A stretch of 64,000 nucleotides of DNA. Origin: Bordetella pseudohinzii (GTDB taxonomy: Bacteria > Pseudomonadota > Gammaproteobacteria > Burkholderiales > Burkholderiaceae_B). The notes beneath the pieces were generated by a model. That model was not told the origin of the DNA and made no database searches. It was given only the letters and a program-made list of their open reading frames with translations. Each line of letters opens with the position of its first letter. Within the stretch, counting starts at the first letter, position 1. The translations under genes were made by a program, and so were the position numbers. This document shows positions 23,621-30,654 of the stretch, piece after piece. The stretch covers positions 1-64,000 of the forward strand of contig NZ_JHEP02000011.1 of NCBI RefSeq assembly GCF_000657795.2. Direction: 5' to 3'.

Positions 23621-24803
23621 TTACAGTTTCATCGCGAATCGCGGCGTCATCGTCGCGGACACGGCCGCCACGCGCGCGCAGGTGGAAGCCGAATTCCGGG
23701 CAGTGTTCGGCGCGGATATGCCGACAGATCCGGCCACCCCCCAGGGCATGCTGATCACCCGCATCACAGAGGAGCGGGATGCGATCGCCCGTAACAACGC
23801 CGAGCTTGCCAACCAGATCAATCCCAATTTGGCGGGCGGTGTCTTCCTGGATTCCCTGGTGGCCCTGACCGGCGGCCGGCGCCGCAGTAGCGTCCGGTCC
23901 CTGATTGTTGACGCTGTTCTCGGCGGCGTGCCCGGAACGAATGTTCCAGCCGGCTCGATCGCGGAGACAGCGCTAGGCGAACAGTTCGCGCTGGTGAACA
24001 CGGTGGTGCTTGACTCCGCGGGAACCGCCTCAGGCAACCTGCGCGCCCTGCAGGAGGGCGAGATTGTCGTTCCTCCGGGCGGGCTGAACACCGTTGCGTC
24101 GAGCGTGCTCGGATGGGAGACCATCACGAATCTTTCCGCCGCGATCCCAGGCCAGCGGGAAGAAAATGACGTCTTGCTGCGGCGTCGGCGCGCGCTGACC
24201 TTGGCGCTACAGACGACCTCGATCAACGAGGCCATCGTCTCGCGGCTTTATGACATCGAGGCCGTTCGGTCCTGCTACTACTTGGAAAACTACGCGGACG
24301 TCGATCAGTCGGTCGAAGGGATTCCGATGCGCAAGCACAGCATCTGGGCGTGCGTGGAGGGCGGAACCGATATGGAGGTCGCGCAGGCGATCTTTGAAAC
24401 TAAGACTGTCGGCGGGGGCTACAACGGTGCCGTTGTGGTCCAAGTACCGGATCCTGTGAATGCCCGGCTGTACGAGGTCAAGTTTGACCGGCCGCAAGAG
24501 GTGACGCTGTTGATCCGGGTCACGGTTCGCGCCAGCACGCTTGACGTGCAGCAGCTCATCCCGGACCTGGTGATGAACTACGTCAACGGCGAGATCGAGG
24601 GCGATGTCAGTTTCGTGGTCGGAAGCGACGTTTCGCCGTTTGAGATCGCCAGCGCGATCAACCAACAGGAACCATCGATATTCGTCAAGAAGGTTGAAGT
24701 GTCGGTGGTCGGATCAGGGACCTGGTCGGCAGACACCATGGAGATCGCTGCCAACGAGATCGCACGCACACAGCGCAGTTCGATTCAGGTGGTGATCGCA
24801 TGA
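23613..24803 (+). CDS. baseplate assembly protein J-like
   Basis: A 396-residue wedge protein. The J-like signature is clear: ATPQGMLITRITEERDAIAR, LVALTGGRRRSSVRS, VPAGSIAETALGEQFALV, then GLNTVASSVLGWETI and the REENDVLLRRRRALTLA motif. It forms the wedge triangle with the W- and I-like proteins. It overlaps both neighbouring genes. Confidence 0.88.
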   Translation: MADYSFIANRGVIVADTAATRAQVEAEFRAVFGADMPTDPATPQGMLITRITEERDAIARNNAELANQINPNLAGGVFLDSLVALTGGRRRSSVRSLIVDAVLGGVPGTNVPAGSIAETALGEQFALVNTVVLDSAGTASGNLRALQEGEIVVPPGGLNTVASSVLGWETITNLSAAIPGQREENDVLLRRRRALTLALQTTSINEAIVSRLYDIEAVRSCYYLENYADVDQSVEGIPMRKHSIWACVEGGTDMEVAQAIFETKTVGGGYNGAVVVQVPDPVNARLYEVKFDRPQEVTLLIRVTVRASTLDVQQLIPDLVMNYVNGEIEGDVSFVVGSDVSPFEIASAINQQEPSIFVKKVEVSVVGSGTWSADTMEIAANEIARTQRSSIQVVIA

Positions 24804-25447
24804 ACGGGACCCAATTATTCGACTTCTCGGTCGACCTGATGCGGTCCATCCTCTGGCAGTACGAGGGTGCGCCGCGCGCCATCGCGCTGGCTCGGGATGA
24901 TCAAGCTTGGATTGACGGCCATCACTCGGAGTTTTGGCGCAATTGGCATCGGGACGTCTTTGACCTGGATACCGCCAACGAGTTTGGCCTTTCGGTCTGG
25001 GCGAGGATTCTCGGGGTGTCGCTGGAGATCGGCGCATCGCGGCGCGTGGAAGGCGTGTTCGGGTTCGGCGTTACCAACGCCAACTTTGAGAACGGCAACT
25101 TCGGGCGGGCCAGCGATGGCCAGGTGAGCCTGGATATCGAGTCCGCGCGCAAGCTGCTGAAGCTGCGCTGGTTCCAGCTGACCGTGCGGCCGACGGCGCC
25201 GAACATCAACCTCGCGCTGGAGGCTGTGTTTGGAGCGGGAAAGGTCTTTGTCTTCGATCACTACGATATGACGGCCACCTTCCTGTTCTCCAGTACTCCC
25301 GACTACAGGCTCAGACGCCTGCTTGAACAGACCGATATTTTGCCGCGGCCGTCTACGGTCGGGATCAAGTGGGCGGTGCAGGTGCGCCCCGCTTGGGGCT
25401 TCGGCCCGAATCACCTCAATTTCAGTAACGGAAACTTTGGAGCGTAA
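24800..25447 (+). CDS. DUF2612-like tail protein (gpI position)
   Basis: A 215-residue protein linking baseplate and fibres. It starts with a helical segment (LFDFSVDLMRSILWQYE) and has the DUF2612 pattern FDLDTANEFGLSVWARILGV and a tail-like C-terminus FGPNHLNFSNGNFGA that resembles its own inner motif NFENGNFGRAS. The stop is directly followed by the fibre gene ATG. Confidence 0.75.
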   Translation: MNGTQLFDFSVDLMRSILWQYEGAPRAIALARDDQAWIDGHHSEFWRNWHRDVFDLDTANEFGLSVWARILGVSLEIGASRRVEGVFGFGVTNANFENGNFGRASDGQVSLDIESARKLLKLRWFQLTVRPTAPNINLALEAVFGAGKVFVFDHYDMTATFLFSSTPDYRLRRLLEQTDILPRPSTVGIKWAVQVRPAWGFGPNHLNFSNGNFGA

Positions 25448-26437
25448 ATGGCTACCAGGATCTATAAGACGCCGTTCGCGGCGACGGGCGACAAAGAGGC
25501 GCTGGCCGCTGAGGACCAACCCGACGGCAAGGTGTCGCTGCAGGCCGGCTGGACGCCCGACTACGAGCTGCCCGACGACAACGCGAACTATCGCCCGGTC
25601 GGCCGTGCCGAGATGAACGGAATCATCGGGGAAATCACCGAAGGCCTTGGCGAAATGCAGTTGAATGGCTTTGCCAAATGGCAGACAGTCGACGGTGGTT
25701 GGCCTATGGGGGCATACGTCAATCATGGCGGAGGAATATTCCGGTCCACGGCTAGCAACAACACGAGCACCCCGGCGCCCGGGGATGGAAGTTGGGCTGT
25801 TGCCTTTCCCTTGATTTTTTCCATCACCGCACTGCCTATGCAGGATATCGGCCCCGTCATCGTCGCCGAGTGCGCCGAGGTCTGGACCTGGTCCGAAAGC
25901 CAGTACTTTACCGGCTACCGCTCGCCCCTCTGCGGGCGCCCGCTTGATGGGCACACGTTGACGCCGCTGGTGAGCGAAGTGGACGCGACCGGCGGACTGC
26001 TGTCGAAGATGAGTTACGCCCGGCTGTGGGGCTACGCGCAGGAGCAGGGCCTTGTCAAGACCGAGGCTGAGTGGCTGGCGAACCGGGGAGCTCATTGGTT
26101 CACGGACTACTCGTCGACCCAATTCCGAGTGCCGGATCTGCGCGATATGTTCCGCCGCTTTAGCGGAACTGACGCTGACACTGCAAATGCAAGAGTCCTG
26201 GGTAGTCGCCAGACGGACGCCATGCAGCGCATGACGGGCCGACTTTCATTGGTGACCGGGAGCGGTTACGGCGAGGGAGTCTTCGCCAACGACCCGACGT
26301 TGCTCACGGCGCAGATTCAAGCTGGCTATGTGCCCAATAACATCCCCGCAATCAAATTTGATAATGCGATGCAGGTTCGTACCGCGTCGGAAACTCGCTC
26401 CACCAACACTGCCTTTCACCCCCGGATTCATGCATGA
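25448..26437 (+). CDS. tail fibre with invertible C-terminal cassette (currently cassette A)
   Basis: A 329-residue receptor-binding fibre. Residues 1-244 form the constant part: attachment region, then a collar-type domain with SPLCGRPLDGHTLTPL and FRVPDLRDMFRRFSG. From the shared core at 26179 on, the last ~85 residues are exchangeable. The present end (GSRQTDAMQRMTGRLSLVTG to FHPRIHA) has two alternatives on the opposite strand just downstream. In-frame joining of either would change the receptor-binding tip. Tfa follows. Confidence 0.92.
   Translation: MATRIYKTPFAATGDKEALAAEDQPDGKVSLQAGWTPDYELPDDNANYRPVGRAEMNGIIGEITEGLGEMQLNGFAKWQTVDGGWPMGAYVNHGGGIFRSTASNNTSTPAPGDGSWAVAFPLIFSITALPMQDIGPVIVAECAEVWTWSESQYFTGYRSPLCGRPLDGHTLTPLVSEVDATGGLLSKMSYARLWGYAQEQGLVKTEAEWLANRGAHWFTDYSSTQFRVPDLRDMFRRFSGTDADTANARVLGSRQTDAMQRMTGRLSLVTGSGYGEGVFANDPTLLTAQIQAGYVPNNIPAIKFDNAMQVRTASETRSTNTAFHPRIHA
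26179..26191 (+). repeat. inversion site 1 (13-bp core) in the fibre gene
   Basis: CACTGCAAATGCA within codons for T-A-N-A of the fibre. Further 3' the conservation continues as GGTAG-x-CGCCAGA. Plus orientation; pairs with sites 2 and 3 in minus orientation. Confidence 0.9.
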
Positions 26438-26460
26438 ATTCTCGGGTGGAAGGCAGTGTT
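26405..26460. repeat. inverted repeat at the tail-to-tail junction of cassettes A and B
   Basis: The last ~30 bp of cassette A and cassette B are near-identical and face each other, giving a large dyad centred on the perfect palindrome ATTCATGCATGAAT (26426-26439). The stop codons of both reading frames lie inside it and the two ORFs overlap by 10 bp. Confidence 0.88.
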
Positions 26461-26653
26461 CTTCGGGCGGGTCTCTTTGCCTCCATTGGCTTTGATGACA
26501 CCCGTTGCCTGCAATGCGGCCGAGGAAGACTGATAAACGGTGCGACCATTACCAGACGTGACGCCATAGGCATCACGCTCCACAAGGAGCGTCAACGAAG
26601 CTTCGTTGATGGCCTCATTCTGGCGGCTACCTATCACCCTTGCATTTGCAGTG
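26428..26653 (-). other. silent fibre C-terminal cassette B
   Basis: From core site 2 to a TGA, this minus-strand frame encodes TANARVIGSRQNEAINEASL, then a different body (TVYQSSSAALQATGVIKANG) and the shared end KNTAFHPRIHA. It has no ribosome-binding site and no fibre N-terminus, so it is silent until inverted. Joined at the core to the constant part, the codons read through without a shift. Length is about 74 codons. Confidence 0.9.
26641..26653 (-). repeat. inversion site 2 (13-bp core)
   Basis: Identical 13-bp core on the minus strand at the beginning of cassette B, 9 bp past the stop of cassette C. Recombination with site 1 inverts about 0.45 kb (A plus B). Confidence 0.9.
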
Positions 26654-26662
26654 GCATGGACG

Positions 26663-26927
26663 CTAGGAATGGATGCGGGGGTGATAGGCAGCGTTTGAGC
26701 CCCTAGTTTCGGTCGACGTGCGCGCTACGCGACTGGAGTCAAATTCCAGATTGTGCAATTGCTGGGATGGGGATGTCGACGTTTCATATTGACCGAAGAC
26801 TCCCCAAGGAACGACAGAGAACGTCCCTGAAGAGCTGCCACCGCCATACTGGACCCCGTTCGTCGTGCCGGCGAGGCGCTGCATCGAATCTCTCTGGTGG
26901 CTACCCAATGCGCGTGCATTTGCAGTG
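26663..26927 (-). other. silent fibre C-terminal cassette C
   Basis: The minus-strand frame from core site 3 to a TAG encodes TANARALGSHQRDSMQRLAG, followed by a Gly/Ser-rich body (GGGSSSGTFSVVPWG) and the end SNAAYHPRIHS. It resembles cassette A in its first 20 residues, then diverges. No translation start signal is present. About 87 codons. Confidence 0.9.
26915..26927 (-). repeat. inversion site 3 (13-bp core)
   Basis: The same core in minus orientation at the beginning of cassette C, 28 bp before the Tfa start. Recombination with site 1 inverts about 0.75 kb (A, B and C). Confidence 0.9.
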
Positions 26928-26954
26928 CAAATTTCACTAGCAGGAGAAAGAAGT

Positions 26955-27311
26955 ATGCAGAAGAAAGTTTTTCAGACCGACGATGACGGCCTGTACCTTT
27001 ACGAATCCGTCGCAAACGGGCTGGCGCTGACGCCCGGCACCTTCAACATCCCTTACGGAGCATGCGACGATGCGCCGCCCGCACCTCCGGCCGGAAAATG
27101 GCCGCGGCGCCTGGGCGATGCGTGGGTCATGGTCGAGGACTACCGCACCACGCCTCTCTGGGTGGTAGGGACAGGGGCTCCGTACTCGATTGGCGGCGAG
27201 CTGGATGTTGGTGACGGCAAAGTCTGCTACCCGGGTTGGGGGCCGCTTCCGTCCTGGCTGACGCGGGTCGAACCGGAGCCCACTGTGGCCGATACGGACG
27301 CGGACGCATAG
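26955..27311 (+). CDS. tail fibre assembly/cap protein (Tfa-like)
   Basis: A 118-residue protein that probably caps or folds the fibre tip. It begins MQKKVFQTDDDGLYLYESVA, has a Pro-rich middle (DDAPPAPPAGKWPRRLGD) and a C-terminal domain including PVLWV-like strands (YRTTPLWVVGTGAPYS). ATG at 26955 has AGGAGA upstream; the frame upstream of it is the reverse of cassette C and not coding. Being outside the invertible segment it serves all fibre variants. It converges with the recombinase gene. Confidence 0.72.
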   Translation: MQKKVFQTDDDGLYLYESVANGLALTPGTFNIPYGACDDAPPAPPAGKWPRRLGDAWVMVEDYRTTPLWVVGTGAPYSIGGELDVGDGKVCYPGWGPLPSWLTRVEPEPTVADTDADA

Positions 27312-27313
27312 GC

Positions 27314-28336
27314 CTATGCCGCCATCGGCAAGGCCTCCAGCTCGCTTTCCCGCTCGCGGCGCATTGCTTCAAGCTGCTTTTTGCCCAGTGGGCTGCGGGC
27401 AAGCTTCTGGGCCAGCTCGCGCCCATGGGGGTGGTAGTAGCGCAAGAGCATGCGGGTGTCGACGTTGCCGTTGACTTTCGCCAGTTCGTGGATTTGGAAC
27501 ACCGTCGCAAGCTGCGAGGTGCCTTCGTGCCGCAGATCGTGAAAGCGCAGATCCCGAAAGTATGCCGCGTTGGGCCGGCGCCCATGATGCCGGCAGATGC
27601 CCTCATAACGGAGCCGGGCGCGCCGGCGGGCGCGAATGAACGCGCGGGAGACAGAGCCAGGCTGCATCGTGAAGATGCGGCCCCGCATCGACTTGCCTGT
27701 CACCCAGCGACGCAAACATTCGCGCGCGCGCGGGGTTAATGGCACGTCGCGGGCCCGTCCGTTCTTGGTGTGTGGCAGATGGACCACGCCGTGCATCAAA
27801 TCCAGGTGTTCGCGCCGGATGCCAACCACCTCGGACCGGCGCATGCCGGTTTCCTTGGCTACGGTCAGGATGGTCGGCAGCTCCGCTGACCTGGTCGCGC
27901 GGATGATCCAGTCTAGTTCCTGGCGCGGGCATTCCTCTTCGGACACCCCGCGCAGGGTGATGCGGTCGAACAGACGCCGGTCGCGCGCGTCATCGACCGC
28001 AGGCCGGCGTACCAGCTGGACCGGGTTGGCCAGCTGGTCAAAGCCCCAATCCTTGCGGATCACCGTATAGACATGGGACAGGAAGGCCATGCGGCGCACG
28101 ACTGTGGCCGGCGCACGCTCTTTGATCCATTCATCGCGTAGCTCCAGAAGGTCCGTGCTGCGAATCCGGTCCACCGGCCGGATGGCCAGACGGGTCGCGC
28201 GCCAGATCTTGGCGATGGACTGCTCGGCGGCCTTGCCCTTTTTCGTTACCGACACCTCCGCCAGATAGCGGTTGATCGCATCGGCAAGGGTCGGGGCGGG
28301 CTTTCGGCGGGGCTGACGGCGGGACCAGGGCTTCAT
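27314..28336 (-). CDS. Rci-like shufflon tyrosine recombinase
   Basis: A 340-residue tyrosine recombinase distinct from the prophage integrase. The N-terminal segment TLADAINRYLAEVSVTKKGK and the part NPVQLVRRPAVDDARDRRL resemble Rci of plasmid R64 (KYLKTVSVHKKG, NPVELVRKPKVSSGRDRRL). Catalytic motifs: Arg I in KETGMRRSEVVGIR, Lys region LPHTKNGRARDVPL, FHDLRHEGTSQL (His-x-x-Arg), and Tyr in MLLRYYHPHG. Unusually an insertion with Cys/His (GICRHHGRRPN) precedes the HxxR box. It sits 2 bp from Tfa, tail to tail. A TTG-started frame nine codons longer is possible. It is the obvious candidate for fibre inversion. Confidence 0.9.
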   Translation of the reverse strand: MKPWSRRQPRRKPAPTLADAINRYLAEVSVTKKGKAAEQSIAKIWRATRLAIRPVDRIRSTDLLELRDEWIKERAPATVVRRMAFLSHVYTVIRKDWGFDQLANPVQLVRRPAVDDARDRRLFDRITLRGVSEEECPRQELDWIIRATRSAELPTILTVAKETGMRRSEVVGIRREHLDLMHGVVHLPHTKNGRARDVPLTPRARECLRRWVTGKSMRGRIFTMQPGSVSRAFIRARRRARLRYEGICRHHGRRPNAAYFRDLRFHDLRHEGTSQLATVFQIHELAKVNGNVDTRMLLRYYHPHGRELAQKLARSPLGKKQLEAMRRERESELEALPMAA

Positions 28337-28444
28337 AGTCGAAAAAGCCGTCAGTTTTAGCAAATTATTCCCGACAACAGGAGCAGATGCGCCTTTTTCA
28401 TTTCACGAGAGGAAATGTTGCCGCCTTGGGGCTGGGGAGTGAAG

Positions 28445-28864
28445 ATGTTTCAGTTTACAGAACGAGACCAAGCGCGGCTGGCGGGCGTTCATCCGGACCT
28501 TGCGGCTATCGTCGCGGCGGCCGCCAGGCGGTATGAAGGCAAGTTCATTGTGGTCGAAGGGCTGCGCACGCCCGAGCGCCAGCGCGAGCTGGTGGCCAAG
28601 GGCGCCAGCCAGACACGGGACAGCTACCACCTCAGACAGGCTGATGGCTATGGCCATGCCGTTGACCTGGCGCCCTTGGTCGCCGGGGCCATCCCCTGGG
28701 ACAACTGGCCGGCTTTCGCCGGCCTGGCCGCGGTGGTCAAGGCCTGTGCCGCGGAGTTGGGCGTGCCGGTGGAGTGGGGTGGGGATTGGCGGACCCTGAA
28801 GGATGGCCCGCACTTCCAGATTCCGCGGGCCTGGAAGGGCTTGGCGGCGCGCGCGGGGGAATGA
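28445..28864 (+). CDS. endolysin, M15-type peptidoglycan L-alanyl/D-alanyl endopeptidase
   Basis: A 139-residue zinc peptidase that cuts peptidoglycan cross-links. Motifs: SYHLRQADGYGHAVDLAP gives the SxHxxG-x4-D zinc ligands His and Asp, and GGDWRTLKDGPHFQI supplies the catalytic Asp/Glu region and third zinc ligand. ATG at 28445 is preceded by GGGAG. It opens the lysis cassette, divergent from the recombinase gene. Confidence 0.9.
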   Translation: MFQFTERDQARLAGVHPDLAAIVAAAARRYEGKFIVVEGLRTPERQRELVAKGASQTRDSYHLRQADGYGHAVDLAPLVAGAIPWDNWPAFAGLAAVVKACAAELGVPVEWGGDWRTLKDGPHFQIPRAWKGLAARAGE

Positions 28865-29322
28865 TGCAGGAGAACCTGGGGTTCTTGTTGGCGGTGGTCG
28901 GCACCGATGCGGCGAACGCCGCCGCGGCCGGTGAACCGCTGACTTTCTCCCAGATCGTTGGCTATCTGGTGGCGGCGCTCATCGGCGGCGGTGCGATGTG
29001 GAAGGTCTTGCCTATCCTCATGGCGAGGCTGGCCGTGTCAGCCGCTGGCGCGAAGTCTGAGAAGGACGCGATCGAGCGGCTGGAAGGACAGTTGGCCGTG
29101 GAGCGGCAAGCCTCCGAGGCCGCAAGGGCTTCGGCCAACGCAGCTTTCAAGGAACGCAACGACATTTATCTGGAGCTGGCCAAGGTCCAGGCCCAGCTCG
29201 CCGCTTTGAACGAGCGGTCCGCCTACCAGGCGCAGACGATCGAGCGGCAGAACACCCTCATCGAGGAGCTGACCGCGCAGGTACATGCGCTGCAAGGAGA
29301 GGTTCGTGGGAGTCTTGCATAA
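28861..29322 (+). CDS. holin-like membrane protein with coiled coil
   Basis: A 153-residue protein with one clear membrane segment (IVGYLVAALIGGGAMWKVLP, residues ~31-50), perhaps a weaker one at its N-terminus, and a long soluble coiled coil (IERLEGQLAVERQASEAARA). The start overlaps the endolysin stop (ATGATG). Position next to the endolysin suggests a holin or holin partner, but the long coiled coil is unusual for one. Confidence 0.55.
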   Translation: MMQENLGFLLAVVGTDAANAAAAGEPLTFSQIVGYLVAALIGGGAMWKVLPILMARLAVSAAGAKSEKDAIERLEGQLAVERQASEAARASANAAFKERNDIYLELAKVQAQLAALNERSAYQAQTIERQNTLIEELTAQVHALQGEVRGSLA

Positions 29323-29764
29323 GTGGTGGCGGCACCCGCGGCTGGCGCGCGCGTTTCGCCTGGTCTACGCCGTATCGCTGGTCCTGTGCATCTTCGGCGG
29401 GGGGGTCTCCGTCGGAAGCCTGACCGCCTGGAATAGCGCCAGCCGGTCCCTTGCCCTGCAGGTCGAGACCAATACGCAGCAGCGCGAGGATTACCGGCGG
29501 GCGCTGGCCGCGATGTCGGCCGCCGTGAGCCGGGCCGCCGGCACGGCCGAGATGGCGGCGGGCAAGTTGGACAAGGCCGCGGACGCCGCAGAGGGCGCCA
29601 TCAAGGCAGCGAAGGGCGCCGCCACCAAGGCCGGCACCGCGGCGACGAGGGCGTCCGCGGCCGCGAAGTCCGCCAATACGGCGGTCAAGAAGGTGGAAGA
29701 GGCCCTGGCGCCGCCCGCGCCAGCCGTACCCGCGCGCGTGCCGGAGTGGATGAACACGCCATGA
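29306..29764 (+). CDS. membrane protein of the lysis cassette (holin candidate)
   Basis: A 152-residue protein starting with GTG at 29306, supported by AAGGAGA six bases upstream. One N-terminal transmembrane helix (FRLVYAVSLVLCIFGGGVSV) is followed by an Ala/Lys-rich helical stalk and a Pro-rich end. It could be a holin, an antiholin or a structural spacer; the type cannot be decided. Confidence 0.5.
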   Translation: MGVLHKWWRHPRLARAFRLVYAVSLVLCIFGGGVSVGSLTAWNSASRSLALQVETNTQQREDYRRALAAMSAAVSRAAGTAEMAAGKLDKAADAAEGAIKAAKGAATKAGTAATRASAAAKSANTAVKKVEEALAPPAPAVPARVPEWMNTP

Positions 29765-30273
29765 TCGCCGCTGTCGTCAAAAGCCTGGCCGGTTGGAAAG
29801 GCAGCGCGGCGGCGCTGGCGGCCGCCGCGCTGCTGGTGGCGGGGGTGGTGCTGGAGCGGCAGCGGTACGGCGTCCGGCAGTACGAGGCGGGGGTGCGGCA
29901 TACTCGGCTGGAGGCCGATGCCCGCGCGCGCCAGATCGAGGCGCAATATCGGCGCCAGGAACAGGAATTGGCGGCTGATTACGCGGCGCGCCTGGAGCAA
30001 GCCCATGAGTCAGTGCGTCAATCGAGCGCTGAGCGCGATCGCGCAACTGGTGTTGCTGACGGCCTGCGCGGCGCCATCGCCGCCCAGCGTGCCAGAGCCG
30101 CCCAAGCCGCCGCCCGCGCCGGCCTCTCTGAACAAGCCGCTGCCCGAGCCTGGGATATTTTCAAAGCGTGCGCGGATGAATATGCAGCGCTGGCAAGAGA
30201 CGCTGACGCAGCCATCGATGGAATGAGGGAGGGCGCGGCCTGGGCCCAAGCCGCGGCCAAGATCCGTCCGTGA
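29761..30273 (+). CDS. i-spanin Rz-like protein
   Basis: A 170-residue inner-membrane spanin. N-terminal anchor AALAAAALLVAGVVLERQ, then a long periplasmic coiled coil rich in Ala, Arg and Glu. It pairs with the lipoprotein encoded inside it to fuse the membranes at the last step of lysis. ATG overlaps the previous stop. Confidence 0.82.
   Translation: MIAAVVKSLAGWKGSAAALAAAALLVAGVVLERQRYGVRQYEAGVRHTRLEADARARQIEAQYRRQEQELAADYAARLEQAHESVRQSSAERDRATGVADGLRGAIAAQRARAAQAAARAGLSEQAAARAWDIFKACADEYAALARDADAAIDGMREGAAWAQAAAKIRP
30005..30226 (+). CDS. o-spanin Rz1-like lipoprotein nested in Rz
   Basis: A 73-residue ORF in the +1 frame within the Rz gene. The signal peptide ends in the lipobox LLTAC at about residue 21, followed by a Pro-rich stretch (PSPPSVPEPPKPPPAP), the standard form of Rz1 outer-membrane spanins. 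Confidence 0.88.
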   Translation: MSQCVNRALSAIAQLVLLTACAAPSPPSVPEPPKPPPAPASLNKPLPEPGIFSKRARMNMQRWQETLTQPSME

Positions 30274-30654
30274 TCTGGCGCGCGATAACGAGGTGCCTAT
30301 TGACGGCGCGCAATTGCCGTTTTGCCGGCTCGACATTGCGCGTGAGCAGGCCGGCCGGCGTGCCGGAACCGCCCCACACCAGCGGCGGACCTGACGCCGG
30401 TCTCGACCGGATCGGAGCTATTGGGGCGCTTGCCGCAGGGGATGGGCGACCAGGCCGAGATGCGGCAAGCTTGGCCGCCCCAGTGTACAGCTTGCAAGGC
30501 GACATTCGCTGCTTCCGTGACGGCCTTAGCCTCTGGATATGAGCGTAAGCCTCAACTATTCGGAAATGACCATGGTGACCATCTTCGCTGTATCGGTGGA
30601 TTGCTTGCACGCTGCAATCGTTGCCATGCAGCTTCATCTTCATGTGGAGGGTAA
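30274..30654. other. 381-bp stretch without supported gene
   Basis: Two open frames exist here (30270-30542 with a GTG overlapping the Rz stop; 30421-30654 Cys-rich at its end) but neither has a ribosome-binding site or recognisable protein features. The last part before 30655 becomes AT-richer and ends in GGAGGG, the ribosome-binding site of the next gene. Confidence 0.5.

Noticed and set aside
25448-27311. Possible diversity-generating retroelement at the tail fibre, as in Bordetella phage BPP-1
   Set aside because: No reverse transcriptase gene, no VR/TR pair and no adenine-specific variation pattern; variation is explained by inverted cassettes with a recombinase.
30270-30542. 90-codon ORF whose GTG overlaps the Rz stop
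   Set aside because: No ribosome-binding site and no protein-like pattern; likely chance in GC-rich DNA.
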